Assembly: GCA_025618425.1 (NCBI GenBank)
Contig: CM046836.1
Coordinates: forward strand, 27,856,140-27,920,139
DNA: 64,000 bases
Source of the DNA: Heliocidaris tuberculata
Taxonomy: Eukaryota; Echinodermata; Echinoidea; Camarodonta; Echinometridae
Direction: 5' to 3'
In this document: positions 47,315 to 59,550 of the stretch, piece by piece
Numbering within the stretch: position 1 is the stretch's first letter
How the letters are laid out: each line of letters begins with the position of its first letter
The notes under the pieces: generated by a model
Databases searched by the model: none
What the model was told of the DNA's origin: nothing
The model's input: only the letters and a program-made list of their open reading frames with translations
Translations under genes and position numbers: made by a program

Positions 47315-49860
47315 TTTTATGATTCGCAGGATTTGAAGATTGAATTAAAAAAGCAGAGAGAAATCTCGATATCAAGAGCTTTTGACAAACACAATTTTAC
47401 ATGCAGCAGTTGCCAGAAAACATTCCCCTCCAGAACTGGATTATAGAGTCACGGCAGGCGCTGAAGGTAGAAATAACAATTGAACTAGCGCAAACAAAAC
47501 AACAAGTTGTTTCAAAATTACAAAATTACTATGTAAATTTCATGTTTTTTCATATATTCGAGCACTGCACTCTGTTTATTTGACGCTACAAAAAAAAGTT
47601 TACATACGTTAGCGACCGAAAGGAGAGCAACATGAAATATTTGGTATTATTGACACTTCGGGGCTGGAACATCAGCTCAGACCAAGGGCGATCAGGTGAA
47701 ATGTATAATGACAATGACTTGCACTGACTTGACAGACATCGCTGTGTTTAAAGGGAGAATTTACCGATGTCATCCCAATTTCACCGAATTGAGCAATCCA
47801 AGATGTCTTATCTCCCGCAATTTATAGGAAATATGTCTATGGTGCAAATAAAAGATCTTGTATTATTGACTATTGTACAAGGACTGAATGAAAATCTGGG
47901 ACAGCCAAATGAGGGCCTCGTTATCAGACTTTGATACAAAATTCTCGCTCAAATGCATTAGCCAAATCGCGAAAAGAACGCCTTTTAAGCCGTTCTTTTG
48001 AAAATGACCTTCAAAGCCTTACTTGAAATGATCAATTGGTATTTTTTTTTTTTTTTTTTTTTTTTGTATTTTCGAATGACTTGATTGACAGATATACATC
48101 ACATACAATGACATAAAGAATTCGAATGAGATTGGGGTTTGGTTTCTTTTTATCAATGGAAAGAAAGCCGGATATGAGTTCTGACAGAAACAAATACTTT
48201 TTTATGTCGTGAATGTCGAGAAAAATAGGAAAAGGAATGATTACAATCAGTATAACAACCATTGAAAGCATTCCCCTTTTTCGGCTATTATGTATCATGT
48301 CACTTATGCTTTATGTGAAGATAGATTCAAACAATCGAGGTAGGCTTTAAATAAAAAGGTACCTCATAAATCGCTAGGGCAGCCCCCGTGCGACAGTTAT
48401 AACAACTGCGATAAAATGATTCCATTCAATTCAGTTCAAAGTCATTATATTTTGTTATAATTGAAGGGACGTTTAGAGTGAAAACTTTTGAGGATTCTCT
48501 CTTTTTCTTTCTTTTCTTTCATAATTTTTCTTTTTAGCGTTTGAATTTTGCGGTAAATGGAAGGTTGTTTAACATTTAGAACTACGCCTTTTTTTTTTCC
48601 TGAAGCGTTATTTAATACCATGAAAATAAAGTATATATATATATATATATATATATGCCAACAAAGAAAACGGTTTACAAATGTCGTAATATAGGTATTG
48701 ATTCTAACTATTCAATTCACCATACTTAGTTGTTAGCGACAAAAGAGCCCAGAAAATGCCAACGAAGTTGCAGGACGACGGCACTTTTTTTTACCCTTTA
48801 TAGAATAAGGTCTTTAAATTGTGTCTCCACGAAATACTGATTTCATGTCATGCGATTTTATTAAAAGTAGATCTCTTTAGCAATCATAAGTATGGACATT
48901 TTGATATTAAATTTGGTTTGTCGTAACACGAGGTGACACTGAAAACGTTTAGCCACGACCATTTTTATAGCTCAAACTTCTCATCTCTATTTGTATTGTT
49001 CTTAGATTGCCACCCTATATCAATCTGGTGATTTTATTGACATACTCAAGTTGGCTAGTCCAATCTGTTTGGTCTTTCTGTGTCCCATACGTCGTCAAGT
49101 ATAATGGAATTAAGAACACTCTGAACAGAAAACCTTTTCTTTCCGTGATATTTTGTCTGATCTCGACTATAGCAACAAGCTATCTACTTAATACGATCAT
49201 CAGGTATACTAAAAACTTTGATAAGGTAGGTAACTGGACAAAATACGTTAGACTTGCCCAAATGTATCCGAAACTTGTTTTAAAATAGCGACGTTGAACT
49301 TTAGGTAAAGGTATTTCTGGAGCAGAAAAAATAGGACATGAACATCCCTTAGGGTATCAAGAACCCAATTTTTCAATTTTAAGGCCGGTATATAGTTTAT
49401 CACTCTATGTCACCATTGAGGTCGACATTCGAGTTTGCCATGCGAGGGAGTAAGCTTCAAGGCAATACCACTCAAGATCGATTGGAACTTTTGAAAATGA
49501 AATGGATCTGCCAGTAAAATAATTTCCCTTAAAAGGGTGAAGTTTTCAGAGATCGGATTCGATTAAGGAATTGTGCTCCGTTCGGGAGTAACTTTGAAGC
49601 TTGGAACACAAGGAAAATAATACAATCTTCATTGACTTGCTCGTTGAATCACCTCTAGTGGAAATGTATCCATCTGTAATGTTTTTATTTCAGTGACATC
49701 CAGACTGGTCAATAATCCTCGAAAATAAAGCCCTTACAGTTCTTTTCAAATTTTACATCGAAATTAAAATTTCTAGAAGGTTTTTCATGTCAAGATAGAG
49801 CAAATTTGGTGTGTGCGTAATTTACTCGCTGGCGATCGACACATACACCCTGGTTTATAA
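47315..49860. other. Intron 5 sequence upstream of the GPCR, no exon seen
   Basis: It would contain the GPCR promoter, but I see no clear TATA element. T and (TA)n runs occur at 48042-48065 and 48631-48656. A 93-codon open frame at 49007-49288 has no recognised similarity. Confidence 0.45.
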
Positions 49861-49879
49861 AAGGATACACACAAGCGCA

Positions 49880-50036
49880 TGTAAATATCTACATGTATAT
49901 AAATATATATAGACATACATACTTACATGCAATGTATTCCAAAGTCCACTTATTGGCGCAATGTTAAAGTAGAAGATGAAGAAAATCGTACTACATTTAT
50001 GCCAACTAGCACTCTAATTGGATGTGATGCATTATG

Positions 50037-50090
<54 letters not shown>

Positions 50091-50135
50091 CATTATGTTA
50101 TGTGGGTCCTGGCTCCCCAGAGCTGTCCTCCCTTT

Positions 50136-50227
<92 letters not shown>

Positions 50228-50260
50228 TATATACATATATATATATTAGATACCTACTTA
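49880..50260. repeat. Long (TA)n microsatellite cluster
   Basis: Several long TATA tracts (50040-50085, 50141-50250) interrupted by unique sequence that forms the left arm of an inverted pair (50101-50140). Confidence 0.9.
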
Positions 50261-50632
50261 GGGCGAAAATACGTGGTAAAAAATGCAGCGAAAAGGGGAA
50301 ATCGACTATAAGGAGAAATATGCATTTCTCCTTTAGGTTTTGAACTAGACTTTCTGACCTTGCCTGCCATATCACAACCTATCACTTCGCTGTCACAATG
50401 CTATAATGAGCATCCACCGATATGAGGACCCTTCTATTTTTTTTTTAACGTAGGGTAGCCTTATGCATGCATCTCAAATTTCAGGGTTCATATTGTGTCA
50501 TATTGGGTTCATATGTGCTGTTTGAGGAAATGTCCTTTATCATATCCTTTATTATGTATAAACAGGTTTACATAAATTTTCTCCTTTGCTATGTTTTTTT
50601 TTACCATTTCCCCTTTTAGGGCGAATTAGTGG

Positions 50633-50667
<35 letters not shown>

Positions 50668-50726
50668 CACACATGCAAAAATTTCAAAAAGGGAGGACAG
50701 CTATGGGGAGCCAGGACCCACATAAA
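50101..50726. mobile_element. Inverted-repeat pair with GGGTCCTGGCTCCCC ends
   Basis: The arm TGTGGGTCCTGGCTCCCC...GCTGTCCTCCCTTTT (50101-50137) recurs inverted at 50690-50725, differing by one or two bases. Microsatellites lie just inside both arms. A TAGGGCGAA motif occurs twice inside. Likely a non-autonomous element. Confidence 0.6.
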
Positions 50727-51154
50727 ATTCTCAAGGCTGTACGTAAGATGGAGAAACGAGACCCTGACGAGGGGCATGGGATGTGATATTCAGAAATTAC
50801 AGAGAGACGTGATAAGTTGTGACATTAATTTAACTTTTTTTTTTTTTCCTTTTTTTTTTCTTCTTCTTCTTCTTGCTTTTTTCTTTCTTTTTTTTCGGGG
50901 GGGGGGGGATTAATATCTTCCAATAGCATAAGAAGCACTGATTATTGCAGTGTCTGAAACCTGGTCCCATTTTATCCAAATGTCTCAAAACAATGATTAT
51001 TCAGCTATCCATGACCGTATATGAATAAATGACATATCACCGAGGAGATCTGTGGCTTTAACGTCCTACTAGTCATTTTCATGTTAACTAACACAATCCC
51101 CACATAATTCAAAATACATTATTTTTTGCGTTTATTTTGATACGCCATGTGATA

Positions 51155-51170
51155 CATATATAGAGAGAGA

Positions 51171-51208
<38 letters not shown>

Positions 51209-51364
51209 GAATAAATCACTCCGTTAGACACAAAAAGCTCAATATTTCGCCTATAAGGCTTCTTCAGGAAATCGGCAATTTGAGATTTCCTGAAGAAGCC
51301 TTATAGGCGAAATATTGTACATTTTGTGTCTAACGAAGTGATTTCTTCTATGTCTCTCTCTATT
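51155..51364. repeat. Head-to-head inverted pair of a CCTGAAGAAGCC-type repeat
   Basis: From a centre near 51275 both directions read GATTTCCTGAAGAAGCC, then TTATAGGCGAAATATTG, then TTTTGTGTCTAACG, then AGTGATTT, ending in GTCTCTCTCTAT. The left arm has an added (AC)n of about 30 bases at 51172-51204. CCTGAAGAAGCC..GGCGAAA resembles sequence often attached to Penelope-like elements; that link is an inference. Confidence 0.65.
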
Positions 51365-51505
51365 TTTAATCTCCGTTGCAGAATTTTTGAACTACATATA
51401 AGCAGAAGTTCTGTAAATCGCAAACAATAAATGAAATTACTCCGTAGGCAAGTCTAAAAATTGCGAATTCTCGCCCATAGGGCTTTTTAAAGTATGATAT
51501 ACATA

Positions 51506-51546
<41 letters not shown>

Positions 51547-51681
51547 TATATATATGATTGTAAGTAAATAACATATACAACAGCTTTGGCAACTCTCGTG
51601 GAAATATATAACAATAGTATTCACCACGTGTTTGTGTGTGTGTGTGTGTGGTGTGTTGTGCGTGTGTGTTGTGTGTATAAT

Positions 51682-51736
<55 letters not shown>

Positions 51737-51757
51737 CACACACACACACACACACAC
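51506..51757. repeat. (TA)n, (GT)n and (CA)n cluster just before exon 6
   Basis: (AT)n at 51510-51555, GT repeats at 51634-51678, (AT)n at 51681-51735 and (CA)n at 51736-51758, ending 26 bp before the exon 6 acceptor. Confidence 0.9.
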
Positions 51758-51783
51758 ATATTCTCATATTTTCATTCTTACAG

Positions 51784-51905
51784 ACGGTAATTCTCCACCC
51801 TCGGATCTAAGAGAAACCGATATTTTGCCGACTTTCACTCTCGTCCAGTCACGTGATGTAAAGTGTCGCATAGTTCTCGTTATTGATACGTCAGGGAGTA
51901 TGAGT
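51784..51905 (+). CDS. CLCA-like: CLCA exon 6: start of VWA domain, MIDAS motif (residues 306-346)
   Basis: Acceptor TTACAG|ACGGTA, phase 1. It encodes PTFTLVQSRDVKCRIVLVID followed by TSGSMS; DTSGS (340-344) is the metal-binding DxSxS of the VWA fold. Donor ATGAGT|GTAAGT, phase 0. Confidence 0.95.
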
Positions 51906-52439
51906 GTAAGTTATTTTGCATTTTATCACATAGCCCTTCTATCGCAGTAATGAAGTAATATCTTTGTTACGCCGCCATACCGGCTCTAAAACCGACTCCA
52001 CACTATACGTACTTGGCCATTTCGAGAAATATAGATTTGTGTTCGGTCTTCTGTCGGTCTGGTGTTGTTCTCGTTGGCGTGACTGTATACAAGCCACGTT
52101 TTTACGTGAAGTATTGGAGGGTTTGTGTTGTTGAAAATGATCTTAACCTGAGTCTATCAGAGTTGTTGTTTTTTGTTGTTTTTTAAATACGCCTTTCTAT
52201 CAAATGAATAGAAAATCAATGTTTATATAAACTATGAAGAAGAAGGAGGCGAAATTCTCTAAAAGCACAAGGGTTGCAGGGGGATAATCATAACAAGAAA
52301 AACATAGCCTACATTAAGACACACATTACATTACAAAGACATATATCACATAATAAACAAATATAAAAATGTCAATTTATTTTCTCCGTATAGTACATAT
52401 CCTGAAATATTGGCGCAAACATCGTATCCTTTTATTTAG

Positions 52440-52664
52440 ACGAATGATAGAATCTTAAAGGCCATCAGTGCATCCACAGCCTTCATCGATCTAGTCACTG
52501 AAGGAACATGGATTGGAATAGTCACTTTTACAGGAAGCCACGTCATCACTCATCACTTGGTGCAAGTTTCATCACCAGCAGACAGGTCATCCTTGCAGTA
52601 CACATTAGGCCTCACTGCCAGTGGAGGAACATGTATTGGATGTGGCTTAGAGGGCGCACGTCAG
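52440..52664 (+). CDS. CLCA-like: CLCA exon 7: VWA domain middle (residues 347-421)
   Basis: Acceptor TATTTAG|ACGAAT, phase 0. It encodes TWIGIVTFTGSHVITHHLVQ and LTASGGTCIGCGLEGARQ, matching the CLCA pattern (SWVGMVTF; ASGGTSI..GL). T410 in GGT is the second MIDAS residue. Donor CGTCAG|GTATAT. Confidence 0.95.
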
Positions 52665-53102
52665 GTATATTCATAGCTGGTAGATTACAGATATTTGGGC
52701 CCAGAACTAGCTATCCAAAGAGTTTGGCCAACGCGGCTCCAGTACAGCTAGCATTATGGCGTGTGTTGCTTTGTTAGGCAAGCATGAAACAAAGGAAATT
52801 ATGCCATCTTGTTCCCAACCAACAGACAGCTTAGGTAATGTATGCAAATTTTATACATATACCTTTCCAACAAAGGTTGTTCTTGACAACCTGAAAGCTT
52901 GCCGGAGACTTGCCGGACATAGCAACATGTAATATATGCAAACTGGATTCCAAGCATTGAGGCTCATTTATAAAAAGCAGTTAATGGAATAGCTCGATCG
53001 TCACCATGGTCACTAGGTGCTCAGAGAAGAAATGTGCATAAATTTGTATACATTACAGAACCGGTCTATTAGGCCCTGGATGCTTTTGACACACCCGCTC
53101 AT

Positions 53103-53203
53103 TTAAAGGTCAAAGTCATGAAGCTCCACATAGTTCTGTTCAATAGAGATTAAACGAGGAAGGGAACTATCAAAGTAAAGCTCGATGAATTGACCTTTGA
53201 GCG
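53103..53203. repeat. 101-bp imperfect hairpin in intron 7
   Basis: AAAGGTCAAAGTCATGAAGC near the left pairs with the reverse complement of AGCTCGATGAATTGACCTTT near the right. Possibly a remnant MITE. Confidence 0.5.
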
Positions 53204-53690
53204 CTCATCGGTGCGCGTGTCACAGCCATCTTAAATTTTTAACTATGGGTATAGTCGGGTCATTAAATTTTGTAATCACCCTGATCATGGGATTTCATTC
53301 GCTAATTAAAGTTGTGATAAAACGTCAGATCAAATTAGAGCATGAACAATAAGAGTCACTTGGAGAGGCCTTTTGATAAAACAACTTTATTCTGACCAAC
53401 TGTTCATTTTTTTTCTAGTAGCTCAGAAGTGCGGTAAATGGTTTTATTTTGTCTGCCTAGATAATGGTGGACGCATTTTGTTTTTATTCGGTCTAAAGGC
53501 CTACTGGAGTCCCATTTTATCTACTGCTAACAATTAAAGGGCTTAAACAGATGGAAAATGATATCAGAAAGACCTAACATCAACATTTTTTTTTTATTTG
53601 AGTCATCTGTGGAATCATTCCTTCAATAACTGTGAATAGTATTTAATTTCAGTAATCACGTTAATTGATCACTAAAGATATTTCTTTTAG

Positions 53691-53877
53691 GTACTTCTAC
53701 AACATCCTTCGGGAGAACTTGCTGGAGCAGACATTATTTTGATGACTGATGGTGAAGATGGTAGCTTCGCTGATCATTCAATCCGGGAGACGCTGATAGG
53801 AGATGGCGTCAGGATCAACACGATTGCTATAGGGGTTGATGCATATGGTGAATTGAACACGGTTGCTGAAGATTCAG
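53691..53877 (+). CDS. CLCA-like: CLCA exon 8: VWA domain end (residues 422-484)
   Basis: Acceptor TTTTAG|GTACTT, phase 0. It encodes GADIILMTDGEDGSFAD (D441 is the third MIDAS residue, in the family's LLTDGED motif) and VRINTIAIGVDAYGELNTVA (family: IHTVALG..A...LE.LA). Donor GATTCAG|GTAAAT, phase 1. Confidence 0.95.
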
Positions 53878-54469
53878 GTAAATCTTGAAAGTATATCTGG
53901 ACTCCTTAATAGGATTGAAAACCTCTTATTTAATTACTTTGAATATACCCACTGTTTTGCATCAGTGAAATGAAGAAAAAAAATTATCGGGGTAACTATA
54001 CAAGAGAGAAAGCAGAGTGACCAAGCAGAAGATTTGTTTGCCGTTTTGACCCTCAAAACGCAATTACTTATATGCATTTTACCCAGGAAAATTCGCAAAG
54101 GGAGCAATGCAATCGAGCGTTAGAGCGTCGAAATTTGATCAACATCAACGGAAATCCTAAAGAAACGTAATGGAGAAATGTTGTTGAACCTTTGTTTTTT
54201 TTATTTTATACACATTATCCTATGTCAGGGGCACAATGATTAACCAGCCGCTAATGAAACTTATACAATCAGTAGCAACGCAACAAGATTTGCATTTTTT
54301 TCTTCAAAATTTTGAACTCTTTAAAGTGATTTTTATGAACTATGTCCTCCATAGGGATCGAAATTCCGAGATCCTGAAGGAGCAAAGCAACCTAGCTTTA
54401 GAAAAGTTTCCATTTTGGAACACTCAAAAGAACTCTACTTTCAATGATCGGGGACGCATATAATCCTTA

Positions 54470-54600
54470 AAGGTGGCGATTTTTCTTCTTTTTCTCCCTT
54501 TTTTTTCTTTCTCTCTTTTGTCTTTTCTTTTTTTTTGGAGCCCCATTCAAGTGTCCCACCCTTGCCCCCCCCCCCCCCCACCCACTGTAGAAAAACGACT
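54470..54600. repeat. Pyrimidine-rich tract with C run in intron 8
   Basis: T/C-rich sequence followed by C15 at about 54566-54580. No exon. Confidence 0.8.
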
Positions 54601-54886
54601 GCTGGGTTGGTGTGCTAGATGCATGATGTCTTTGTGTAACTTGGACTGAAAATCTGATAGGCATGAAATTCACCAAGTAAAATAATTTTTTAGCTCTGGT
54701 TTATAATTTTGTTATCTCAATGCCTATCGATGAATAACTTCTAGGACCCTTTTCTTTCCCTGAGGACGTATCATGAATTATTCTCCATACCATACATAAC
54801 AATGGGAAAACAGTATTCTTGTCTTTTTAAATGGATTTTTATCCTATATTAATGACTTTTGAAATAAATTACACCGTTAATTACAG

Positions 54887-54999
54887 GAGGATCATCATTT
54901 TATTATGGAGATTATGATGGCTCACCTGAACTTATCACATCTTTAACTCAAACGGCTGATAAGTGTACGGGAGTTGATACTTCTAAAGGACGCGTTCAG
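54887..54999 (+). CDS. CLCA-like: CLCA exon 9: link after VWA domain (residues 484-521)
   Basis: Acceptor TTACAG|GAGGAT, phase 1. It encodes GGSSFYYGDYDGSPELITSL, matching the family's GG..FY..D......L..AF block. Donor GTTCAG|GTAATT, phase 0. Confidence 0.9.
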
Positions 55000-55547
55000 G
55001 TAATTTTATACCATACATGATTCGCATCAAAGTCTGCAGTCATGATAAGAAGAAAATTCTCATTACATTAAGTCGTCTATTAATTCACAATTTGCACAGA
55101 GTAACTCATTCGCTAGATATCACCCACAAACGAAGACAACGGACTTAATCAGTTAAACACCTGTGCGCTAGGAATACATGACTTGTTTGATTAGTTTTAT
55201 TACATAAAGTTTATGATCATTATCTTATGTCTAAAAGTGGAGATTTTTTTAGATACCAATATTCGGCCAACTATCAACTCACCTGACATCGTGGTGATCT
55301 CTTTGTAATCACTTATGATTTATTCTCTATGATTCGATGACAAAATGTATTTTTATATGAAATGAAGCGAAACCAAGTGATTGTTATCCTACATCATGTA
55401 AACATGTATAAACAATAATCATACCTTAATATTCATATGTTATACATATCAAAATGATATGACTTACCGAAAAATCGGTGAAATCCAGTAACAACATGAA
55501 CTAGAAGCCAAGATTGCCTGTCATTGACTACATTTCAATCCATATAG

Positions 55548-55674
55548 ATTACTGCAATTGGTTTTTCTCTCGCTGCTGATGGAGGGAAGAATGGAAGTTT
55601 CTACATTGATCCTTCAGTTGGTAATGGGACAGAGTTTATTGTAACGTATACCCATGGATCTGGATCAACTGCAG
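55548..55674 (+). CDS. CLCA-like: CLCA exon 10: beta-sandwich region (residues 522-564)
   Basis: Acceptor CATATAG|ATTACT, phase 0. It encodes NGSFYIDPSVGNGTEFIVTY, matching the family's G....IDSTVG..T.F.V.W block after the VWA domain. Donor ACTGCAG|GTATAA, phase 1. Confidence 0.9.
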
Positions 55675-56007
55675 GTATAAACTCAAAGTGGCTTGCTTAT
55701 GATTGAAAATGTTTTTGCATTCACTTTCGTTGTCAATTATTTTACATTGTTTAATGCAAAATTGTGCAATATGAAAATGAAATGAAATAAAAGCTAAAAA
55801 TTCAAAAAATTTATAATAAGTAGAACCATTTCACACATATGAAAAAAAGAGGATCCTTACGTATTTAATTAATTTTTACCCGAGGCTATTTTTAATTTCT
55901 TGAATTGCACTACAGTCAGTATTTTCATAAAAGATTGAAATGATTGATATGATGACAACATAAACTAATTGTGGTTGTGTAAACGGATACAAGACGTCCT
56001 ACAGATA

Positions 56008-56330
56008 TCCCTGCTGGAAAGAACAGTGTCCCACACTGTGTTCACAGTGTGAAACACAGTGTGAAATCATCTTCACACTTTTAAATTCGAGCGTTTTAAC
56101 ATTGTGAATCACATTTTCACATTGCGAGCGAGTAAATTCCCACTGTGAAATCGAACACCACTATGTGAACACTCTGTTGTCACCCATACTGTGGAGGTGT
56201 CCACAGTGTGAAATCATCTTCACATTGTTGAATTTGAGCGTTTTAACATTGTGAGTCACATCTTCACAGAGTCGATTATGTGAACACACTGTGAACACAC
56301 TGTGGGAAACTGTGTTCTTTCTGGCAAGGA
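56008..56330. mobile_element. 323-bp MITE with TA target duplication, CACAGTGTG repeats
   Basis: It starts TCCCTGCTGGAAAGAACA and ends TGTTCTTTCTGGCAAGGA, flanked by TA at 56006-56007 and 56331-56332. A block reading TGTGAAATCATCTTCACA plus GAGCGTTTTAACATTGTG is present twice (about 56058 and 56197), and ACACTGTG/CACAGTGTG motifs are scattered through both halves. No transposase. Confidence 0.85.
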
Positions 56331-56744
56331 TATGATTCCGGATAATACAGACCCTTTTAATATAGACCTACTTGTTAGGCCTGCCTATCCTACGAGTCGA
56401 CATGACTGTCCATTAACAGTCACGTCGATGACCCGATTACAAAAGTCGTACCCGTACTTAATTGGCCTACGTATTTTAAGAAAAAAATTACCAACAGTGA
56501 TCAGTCTCTATATGATCCATATTCATAATTGTTCTCATAGAAAATTTTCGCCATTGGGGCTAGGAATTCAAACTTGGGTCCCCTAACGTCAGCTCCTAAA
56601 GGCGCTTAATAAAAATTTAACGTAGGACGAAGTCTTGGTCAGACCACTGGAAATGTCATCGAAAAGGCAACAAGAAGGGCAACCTGTTTACAGTGTAGGC
56701 CTACATTCAAGGTATCATAATATTGCTGTCCAAATTCTTCACAG

Positions 56745-56860
56745 GTGTTGCACTTACACTCACACAGCCGAATGGTGGGACTATTGCATCAGCCAGTCAA
56801 GAATACAACGAGGATGTACAGAGAAAGGTTATCTTGGTTGCCATCGAGGGTAGGGCAGAG
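56745..56860 (+). CDS. CLCA-like: CLCA exon 11: beta-sandwich region (residues 564-602)
   Basis: Acceptor TCACAG|GTGTTG, phase 1. It encodes VALTLTQPNGGTIASASQEY, then EDVQRKVILVAIEGRAE. The donor GCAGAG|GTATAA (phase 0) is preferred over an earlier GT at 56850-56851 because it keeps phase with exon 12. Confidence 0.85.
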
Positions 56861-57039
56861 GTATAATAGCGTCGGAGACGTATTTTCCTTCTAATAAATC
56901 GGTGTACAATAAGAACTAGGAGCAAACACTATACCGTACACGGCTTCAGTGAATGAGCATATTGCCAGGAAGGCCTGAGTCAATATGTTTCACACTGAAA
57001 CGAGAAACAGATTTTTTTTTCTTTTAATGTTTGTGGGAT

Positions 57040-57160
57040 CCGTTACCAGGTTACCAGGTTATTGTTGTTAGGTTGTTTTGTTTGTTTGTTTGTTTGTTGT
57101 TTTTTTTTTTTTTTTTTTTTTTGGGGGGGGGGGTTGTGTCTCTCTCTCTCTCTCTCTCTT
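57040..57160. repeat. TTTG, T, G and CT tracts in intron 11
   Basis: (TTTG)n, T24, G12 and (TC)n follow one another. Confidence 0.9.
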
Positions 57161-58327
57161 TCACCCTAAACAGGCGTATTCATTGCAATAAAATATCTCA
57201 CATTCAGTGTTCCTTTAACCAAAAATTACAAAGCAATATAACATTCTACAGATATATTTTCAAAATTTCAGGTAAATTATATATATTTTTCGTTTTTCTT
57301 TTTTCACAAGGGCAGTACTGTTGTCACTTCGAATTTTAAGTTCCTTCAAAAAAATAAACCACGATTCCCCCCCCCCCCTTTCATCTTTTCCTTTTTTTTC
57401 TTCTTTTTTTTTTAAATTAAAATTAACACTAGGTGTAAACTCAGAAAAAAAACAATGGTCAAGATATCATCAATACTTCTTTCTGGGTAATTTTTCAACA
57501 AAGTTCTAGTGTTATAATCAAGGTCTACATTATAAAAACGTTTTACCATCTCAAATGATTTATCATAAAAGCACATTTCAAAAAGAATGAAATAAATCCT
57601 TTGTACTGTTGCTTGTTTCACATATATCGGAATTACTAAGTTGCAATAAAAACAACCTCCTTGTGGTACTGTAGGAATCGAGTTATAGAGCTTTTTGAAA
57701 TTAAACTGCTTTGATTTATTTTCTTTTATATTCTTCAAATTTCTTTGAAAAAAATATTTTTCTCTAATTTATGTACATATCTAGTTATTACTTAAGTTTG
57801 TCTAGTATGGTGGACCATCCTTTGCTATTTCTTATTTTGCTGAAATATGATAGAACATTTTACTGGAACAAAACTTAAATTCTTTTTCTTTTTGATAAAT
57901 TGGTATTCTTAGAGATTCTATAAAAAAATAGTATCTTTTACATTACTGGTCCAAACATTTGGTATTGCATTTCGTAGTTTGGAAAAGTCAAACAGGGCTT
58001 TCGCATTTTTTGTTGTTTCTTTTCTTTCTTTTTTTTCTTTTTTTTTTTCATTTTCGATATTTTCTGTCAATATTGCCATAGATATAAATTTACCAGGTAT
58101 TAATTTCCCCCAATTTAGAAACAATTCAAATTCCGCAAATGTGAAAACTTCATCAGCCTTAGTAATGTAGCCTCTACAACAATAAAATTAAACACACTTT
58201 ACATAACACCACATATTATTTGTTTCGCGTTAGTTTTAATTGTACCTCATTTAAAACATTTGTTTCAAACCTTAACGCTTTGCATGTGCCTGTATTCTGT
58301 AACAACTTTCTTTTTCGTTCTCCGCAG
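57161..58327. other. Intron 11 sequence, nothing recognised
   Basis: AT-rich with C and T runs. Open frames on either strand lack recognisable similarity. Confidence 0.45.
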
Positions 58328-58619
58328 AGCGGTCAATGGTCCTTTTCAATCGTCAACACTTATTCCGGATCACAAGCCGTTACCTTTTCTGTCTATTCTC
58401 GGCCTAACACTGAGGTAGTGCAAGCTGGAGAAGGTCCTATCTCTATCAAGACCGACGTCAGTGCCTCGACACTTGATCTAGAGAATAGTATTGAGGCTCT
58501 GGTCATGTACGCTGAGGTAAAAAAGGGCACTCGTCCCGTCATCAATGCAACCGTCAAAGCCACTGTAGAGAGACCGGGGGGTGATCCTGTAGTATATGAT
58601 CTTCTTGACAATGGTGCAG
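58328..58619 (+). CDS. CLCA-like: CLCA exon 12: beta-sandwich domain (residues 603-700)
   Basis: Acceptor TCCGCAG|AGCGGT, phase 0. It encodes SGQWSFSIVNTYSGSQAVTF, then PVINATVKATVERPGGDPVV and LLDNGA. This matches the CLCA C-terminal pattern (G.W.Y.L........; PV..A.V.A.V....G....L.L.DNGAGAD). Donor GGTGCAG|GTGAAC, phase 1. Confidence 0.93.
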
Positions 58620-58969
58620 GTGAACTCTCTATTCAACCCAAATAATGTTGTTCATGTTAAAAATATTGATAAGGTATGACAACATGAATGCATGTAATGA
58701 TAATTTACACAATCTTATTAAATTTAGTAATCAGTTATCATGATTATTATTATAAAGAACAAATTTGCGTCTGATTCGTTTTTGAAAATCAGTTTTTAAA
58801 GCCGACAAAAATTTAATACATATTATGAAATATTCCGTTGTACATTATTCTATATTCCGTTGTAGATTTAGAATGCTCCAAGATAGCTTATAGAAGATTT
58901 CAATTACAAAAAAACATCCGACATAGGTTTAATTGGTCTGTATTTTAACTTTTCCGATGATCTCCTCTG

Positions 58970-59100
58970 TTTGTTTGGGGGGGGGTTTCATTTGTTTGTT
59001 TTTTTCTTATGTATTTTTTCATTTATTTATTTTTTTTTTTTTTTTTTTTTTTTATTTTTTTTTTTTTGTTGTTTTTTTTTTTGGGGGGGGGAGGGTTCTA
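58970..59100. repeat. Long T runs with G runs in intron 12
   Basis: T-rich block about 59029-59082 flanked by G8-G9 runs. The phenylalanine-rich frame is spurious. Confidence 0.9.
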
Positions 59101-59550
59101 AAGGTATATCCATATAGATACATTTGAATGGAATCTTAGAATGATTTTTTTATTATTATTTATTTATTTATTTATTATTTATTTATTGGCCGGCCTGGTA
59201 GAATATCGGGAAACCCCGGTGTAGTGGTACACCTACACATCCCAGTCGGTTATATCGGGAGGAGAGACCCGAGGGTTACTGTGATTCAGTTCGTTTTTCT
59301 CCTCCCAGGTACAGGTGACGCCAAATACTTAATAGTAATAATAAATCACTAATGGGTTATTTGTTTCAGACTTTGTTTAAGCGAGAGGAATTTTAAGTTC
59401 AAGATACATCTAAGAGTTTAATTACTAAACCAACTCCAATGGCGAGTATTAAATTCTTTGGGACAAAATGCTGCGTTTTTAAACATGAATTCCTTTCTTT
59501 CCTTACTCACTCACATATTATTGTATTTCCTTTATTTAATGAAAATGTAG

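Noticed and set aside
49007..49288. 93-codon hydrophobic open frame in intron 5
   Set aside because: No recognised similarity, no splice-consistent phase with the CLCA gene. Cannot be supported as a gene.
56848..56852. Earlier splice donor for CLCA exon 11 (GAGG|GTAGG)
   Set aside because: It would leave phase 1 and break the frame into exon 12, which needs phase 0. The donor at 56861 keeps it.
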